From Kiritimatiellia bacterium (lineage in GTDB: Bacteria; Verrucomicrobiota; Kiritimatiellia; RFP12; UBA1067), in NCBI GenBank assembly GCA_900771305.1, contig CAAGNL010000497.1, positions 1 to 7,273 of the forward strand: a stretch of 7,273 nucleotides of DNA. The letters run 5' to 3'. The position numbers and the translations under genes are program-made. Position 1 is the first letter of the stretch, and each line of letters opens with the position of its first letter. This document shows positions 4,645 to 7,273 of the stretch, piece after piece. The notes beneath the pieces were generated by a model. It saw only the letters and a list, made by a program, of their open reading frames with translations. It had not been told where the DNA came from and made no database searches.

Positions 4645-6033
4645 ATGAAGACCACTCTTAAAAGCCTATTTGCACTGGCGACCGCGATGGTGATGATGGC
4701 GGCCCACGCCGCGTCCGGCGTGATCGAAGAGGAAATTCCCGGCATGAACGAAGAAACGGCTGCCCGAATCGTGGATTTCCGCACCAATGCCTGCCCCGCG
4801 ACCGTGGCGGCATTGCGCGATTCGATCGCCGCGAACTACGATGGCGTCGTTTTGCGCAAGGCCGACAAGCGCAACGAACTCCAGGCCGAGGCCGACGCGC
4901 TTGCGGCGGAACTTGAAACCATGATTGCCACGAACGCTCCGCAATATGCGCTCTTGCGCCAGCAGACGCTCATCGACGAACGTCAGGCTCTCGTCGATGA
5001 AATGACGGACATCGTGGATGACATGATCGAATACAAGTGGTATCGCGTAGAACAGAACGTCGTGCGGTTTACTGACAGCCGCTTTGGGCGCAAGCACGAC
5101 GGCGACTACCGCTACAACGATCCGGACGCGGACGGCTTCATACCGCTACTTGGCGCGGCGAGCGACCTCTGCGTGGCCTACACCCCCGTCACGAATGCCG
5201 CTTACGCGCTTTTTGACCCTTCGCACACATTTGAAGCGGACAAGGAAGGTCATCCCGTCGTCAATGTCTCCTACGATGAAGCCGTCCGCTACTGCGAATG
5301 GCTGACCGAGAACTCCCCCGGCCACGCCTACAAGTACCGACTTCCCACGCAGGAGGAGTGGGAGCTTGCCGCCGGGCACATGCCGAAGGACGCCTCAATC
5401 AATGCGGCAAACGTCGAATCCGGCCCGACGGACGTTTACTATTACTACGGTCTCTACGGAAGCGGTGCGCAGTCGTTGAGCGGCACGCTCGACATGTGGG
5501 GGAACGTATGGGAATGGCTGGCGACGCCGCACACGGACGGACAGATGAAAATCAAGGGCGGTGCATTCGACGAGCCGCGCAGCCAGTGCCGAACCGAGGA
5601 ACGCGGCAACGGACGCGATCCGTCGCAGTGCTATCACAATGTTGGCTTCCGGATTCTGCGCGAGAAGAACTGGGCGGCGTCCGTCATTCAGGACGCGAAC
5701 GCGGCGAACTGGCTCTCGCGGAATGTCGAAGGCGGCGCGGCTCTGATCGCCGCCGACTACAAGGTGCTTGAGGCCGATTCCGACGGCGATGGCATTCCCA
5801 CATGGGCCGAATACATCGCGCTCACCGATCCGAATGACGCCGCAAGCCGCTTCAGCGCGACAATCTCCATCGGCGCGGACGGATTGCCCACCATCGGCTG
5901 GAATACCCAGACCTATGCTTCCCGTACCTACAAGGTCTTCGGCAAGGTCGATCTTTCCGATTCCGTCTGGTTAGAGGTCAAGGACAACGTTGAACGCTAT
6001 CGGTTCTTCAAGGTAACCGTTGAATTGAAATGA
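4645..6033 (+). CDS. Secreted FGE-sulfatase-fold (SUMF1-like) protein without active-site cysteines, PVC-type C-terminal tail
   Basis: The product has 462 residues. A signal peptide (1-22, ending AHA) sends it out of the cytoplasm. A coiled-coil-prone region (about 70-130) follows, then a formylglycine-generating-enzyme-type domain (about 170-338) with HPVVNVSYDEAVRYCEWL (203-220), YRLPTQEEWELAA (231-243), GTLDMWGNVWEWL (280-292), KGGAFDEPRSQCR (304-316) and NVGFRIL (332-338). Human FGE uses a CxxxxC pair just after the GGS strand. Here the corresponding stretch reads FDEPRSQC, with one cysteine (315) and no pair, so sulfatase activation is unlikely and a binding or structural role is more plausible. 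Next come the calcium-binding-like DSDGDGIPTWAEY (378-390), LTDPNDAASRF and a tail ending RFFKVTVELK, a pattern I associate with surface or secreted PVC proteins. It is transcribed divergently from the hydrolase-sigma-kinase operon through a symmetric promoter region. The real function is unknown. Confidence 0.88.
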   Translation: MKTTLKSLFALATAMVMMAAHAASGVIEEEIPGMNEETAARIVDFRTNACPATVAALRDSIAANYDGVVLRKADKRNELQAEADALAAELETMIATNAPQYALLRQQTLIDERQALVDEMTDIVDDMIEYKWYRVEQNVVRFTDSRFGRKHDGDYRYNDPDADGFIPLLGAASDLCVAYTPVTNAAYALFDPSHTFEADKEGHPVVNVSYDEAVRYCEWLTENSPGHAYKYRLPTQEEWELAAGHMPKDASINAANVESGPTDVYYYYGLYGSGAQSLSGTLDMWGNVWEWLATPHTDGQMKIKGGAFDEPRSQCRTEERGNGRDPSQCYHNVGFRILREKNWAASVIQDANAANWLSRNVEGGAALIAADYKVLEADSDGDGIPTWAEYIALTDPNDAASRFSATISIGADGLPTIGWNTQTYASRTYKVFGKVDLSDSVWLEVKDNVERYRFFKVTVELK

Positions 6034-6073
6034 GCGAGTCGAGAAGTCAAAGTAGCGACGATTATCCTTGCCG

Positions 6074-7228
6074 CTATGGTCTTAGGCAAGTTATTGGACA
6101 GACGACGACATCGTCAGATGGACGGCGATAGGCGTATTCGCCGACCGCCGTAAGCACCATCTTGAACGCAGGCGGCTTCATTTTCGTGGTGTCTATCCGG
6201 TTGGCGAGAGCAACAAGCGTTTTTGCGCCGGAATCGATAAGAGTTTCACCGCCAAGTTTCACTTCAACAAGACCATATTCGCCATTGTCAAGATGCACAA
6301 TCGCATCGCATTCGAGTCCATTGTTGTCATGGTAATGGTACACATTCCCCGAAAGAGCCTCTGCGCATGTCCGCAAATCCCGTATGGCCATCGTCTCGAA
6401 CAGCAGTCCGAACGTCGGCAGGTCGTTCATGAGGTCGTTGGGTGCAATCTGCATCGCGGCAACGGCGACTGATGGATCGGTGAAATAGCGCGTCGCGGCG
6501 GTGCGCAGCCGGGCCTTGCTCCTGAGGTTCGGGCACCACGGTTCCATGTCTTCGGTCACATACATCTGCGAAAGGGCGTTCAGGTATGAATGTACCGTAT
6601 TCACATGGATTGGCATTCCGCTGCCGCACAGGTCGGTTGCGATCACCGTAACGGCGGCAGATGTGCCTTGAAGCCTGGCGAGTGAGGCCATGAGTTTTCG
6701 TGTCGTCGCCGCGCTGCGGCCGACACCATCAACGCGCATGATGTCAGTTTCGGCAACAGCCTTGAGGTATTCAACCGGCTGGCGTAGAGCGTCCCGACGA
6801 GACATGTCGATCGTCTGCGGCCATCCTCCGCGACAAAGCAGATAGGCTATCTCCGACAACTCGGTCGGCTTGACCTTGCGCGGAGCGACCTCCCCCTTGA
6901 ACACCTCGCCAAGTGAGACTTCTCCGGAAGAGTCGCCCGATTCCCAAAGCGACATCGTGCGCATGGTCATTCTGGCGATTCTGCCCGCACCGGAATGATG
7001 AACCTCCTTCATGTCCGCAGGAACTGACGAACCTGTGAGAATGAACTGGCCCGGTTCTCCTCGCTGATCCACCACGAATCGAACCGAATCCCACAGGCTG
7101 GGCGCAATCTGCCATTCGTCGACAAGACGTGGCGTTTCCCCATTCAGCAAAACATACGGATCGACCTTTGACATCAAGATGTTTGAGTCGCGGCTTCTAG
7201 TGTGCTGAATTGTAAATAGGTTTCCCAT
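6074..7228 (-). CDS. AAA_14/DUF4143-family ATPase, N-terminally truncated
   Basis: 384 residues can be read from ATG 7228. Recognisable family blocks are LLNGETPRLVDEWQIAP (27-43), which carries the Walker B-type Asp37-Glu38; the FILTGSSVP sensor segment (62-70); GRIARMTMRTMSLWESG (82-98); LLCRGGWP (130-137); and a C-terminal PD-(D/E)xK-like module with GLECDAIV (304-311, Asp308) and GLVEVKLGG (319-327, Glu322 and Lys324). The end at CPITCLRP fits the family. Members usually have 420-450 residues and begin with a Walker A such as GxKWxGKT; that part is missing. The ATG follows an in-frame TGA (7231-7229) directly and has no clear ribosome-binding site. The gene is therefore probably a decaying copy or one disrupted upstream. 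It is convergent with the FGE-fold gene, 40 nt away. The family's role is not settled; it is often found among accessory genes. Confidence 0.82.
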   Translation of the reverse strand: MGNLFTIQHTRSRDSNILMSKVDPYVLLNGETPRLVDEWQIAPSLWDSVRFVVDQRGEPGQFILTGSSVPADMKEVHHSGAGRIARMTMRTMSLWESGDSSGEVSLGEVFKGEVAPRKVKPTELSEIAYLLCRGGWPQTIDMSRRDALRQPVEYLKAVAETDIMRVDGVGRSAATTRKLMASLARLQGTSAAVTVIATDLCGSGMPIHVNTVHSYLNALSQMYVTEDMEPWCPNLRSKARLRTAATRYFTDPSVAVAAMQIAPNDLMNDLPTFGLLFETMAIRDLRTCAEALSGNVYHYHDNNGLECDAIVHLDNGEYGLVEVKLGGETLIDSGAKTLVALANRIDTTKMKPPAFKMVLTAVGEYAYRRPSDDVVVCPITCLRP

Positions 7229-7273
7229 TCAAGAGCGCTCCGTCAGGATCTCGTTGATTCCACTTGGCCTCAA
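7229..7273 (-). pseudogene. Degenerate Walker A region of the DUF4143 gene (partial, right edge)
   Basis: Here the main reading frame continues upstream but is closed by TGA at 7231-7229. In a second frame (from 7271 downward) the codons give E-A-K-W-N-Q-R-D, placed where the family has GxKWxGKT. That frame then reaches Ile-Tyr (7217-7212), in register with the Leu-Phe/Thr-Ile-Gln of the main frame. This suggests an ancestral continuous gene with a frameshift near 7212-7225 and loss of the GKT residues. The stretch is short, so this is a tentative reading. Confidence 0.33.

Noticed and set aside
6067..6090. CTTGCC (6067-6072) / GGCAAG (6085-6090) hairpin as a bidirectional terminator for the convergent genes.
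   Set aside because: The stem is only 6 bp with a 12-nt loop, and no T-run follows on either strand. The intervening 40-nt gap shows nothing else.
1..7273. CRISPR array or other regularly spaced repeats.
   Set aside because: Apart from the 13-nt pair at 108-134, no repeated unit with regular spacing was seen.

Overview
The window looks like a chromosomal segment of an anaerobic bacterium of the PVC superphylum, most likely Kiritimatiellota, Verrucomicrobiota or Lentisphaerota. This is inferred from gene content, not from a marker gene. The clues are an ECF-type sigma factor overlapping a membrane Ser/Thr kinase, a secreted FGE-sulfatase-fold protein with a DxDxDG segment and an 'RFFKV'-type C-terminal tail, a REP-associated (IS200-like) transposase, and an indolepyruvate oxidoreductase/phenylacetate-CoA ligase pair typical of anaerobes. 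The left third (iorB/paaK) appears more GC-rich than the rest.

Left edge (1-457): the minus strand carries the first 27 codons of an IS200/RAYT-type transposase, reading off the left end. Behind it lies the element's terminal region, with a hairpin, a duplicated 13-nt motif carrying TTGACA, a 10-bp palindrome and a GGGTCAGAGCT-type end. This abuts a 5'-truncated iorB, of which only about the C-terminal half remains. A good -10 box (TATAAT) in the element end points toward iorB and may drive it.

485-1849: an intact phenylacetate-CoA ligase (paaK) is followed 7 nt later by tRNA-Val(UAC). IorAB oxidatively decarboxylates arylpyruvates to arylacetyl-CoA, and PaaK interconverts arylacetates and their CoA esters. 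With iorB broken, paaK may be stranded.

1806-4495 (minus strand): a probable three-gene operon encodes a secreted alpha/beta hydrolase, an ECF-like sigma factor and a transmembrane Ser/Thr kinase. The sigma and kinase genes overlap by 19 nt. The kinase frame has no stop until it runs antisense into the tRNA-Val anticodon loop.

4496-4644 is a divergent intergenic region with an unusually symmetric arrangement: candidate -10 boxes, TGCGTTC motifs and a GGACAG-AAGGA leader occur in the same order on both strands. It separates the hydrolase operon from a plus-strand gene (4645-6033) for a secreted FGE-fold protein that lacks the active-site cysteine pair. The right end (6074-7273, minus strand) is an AAA_14/DUF4143-type ATPase/nuclease-like protein whose Walker A segment is missing or degenerate. 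No CRISPR array, rRNA or complete mobile element is present.
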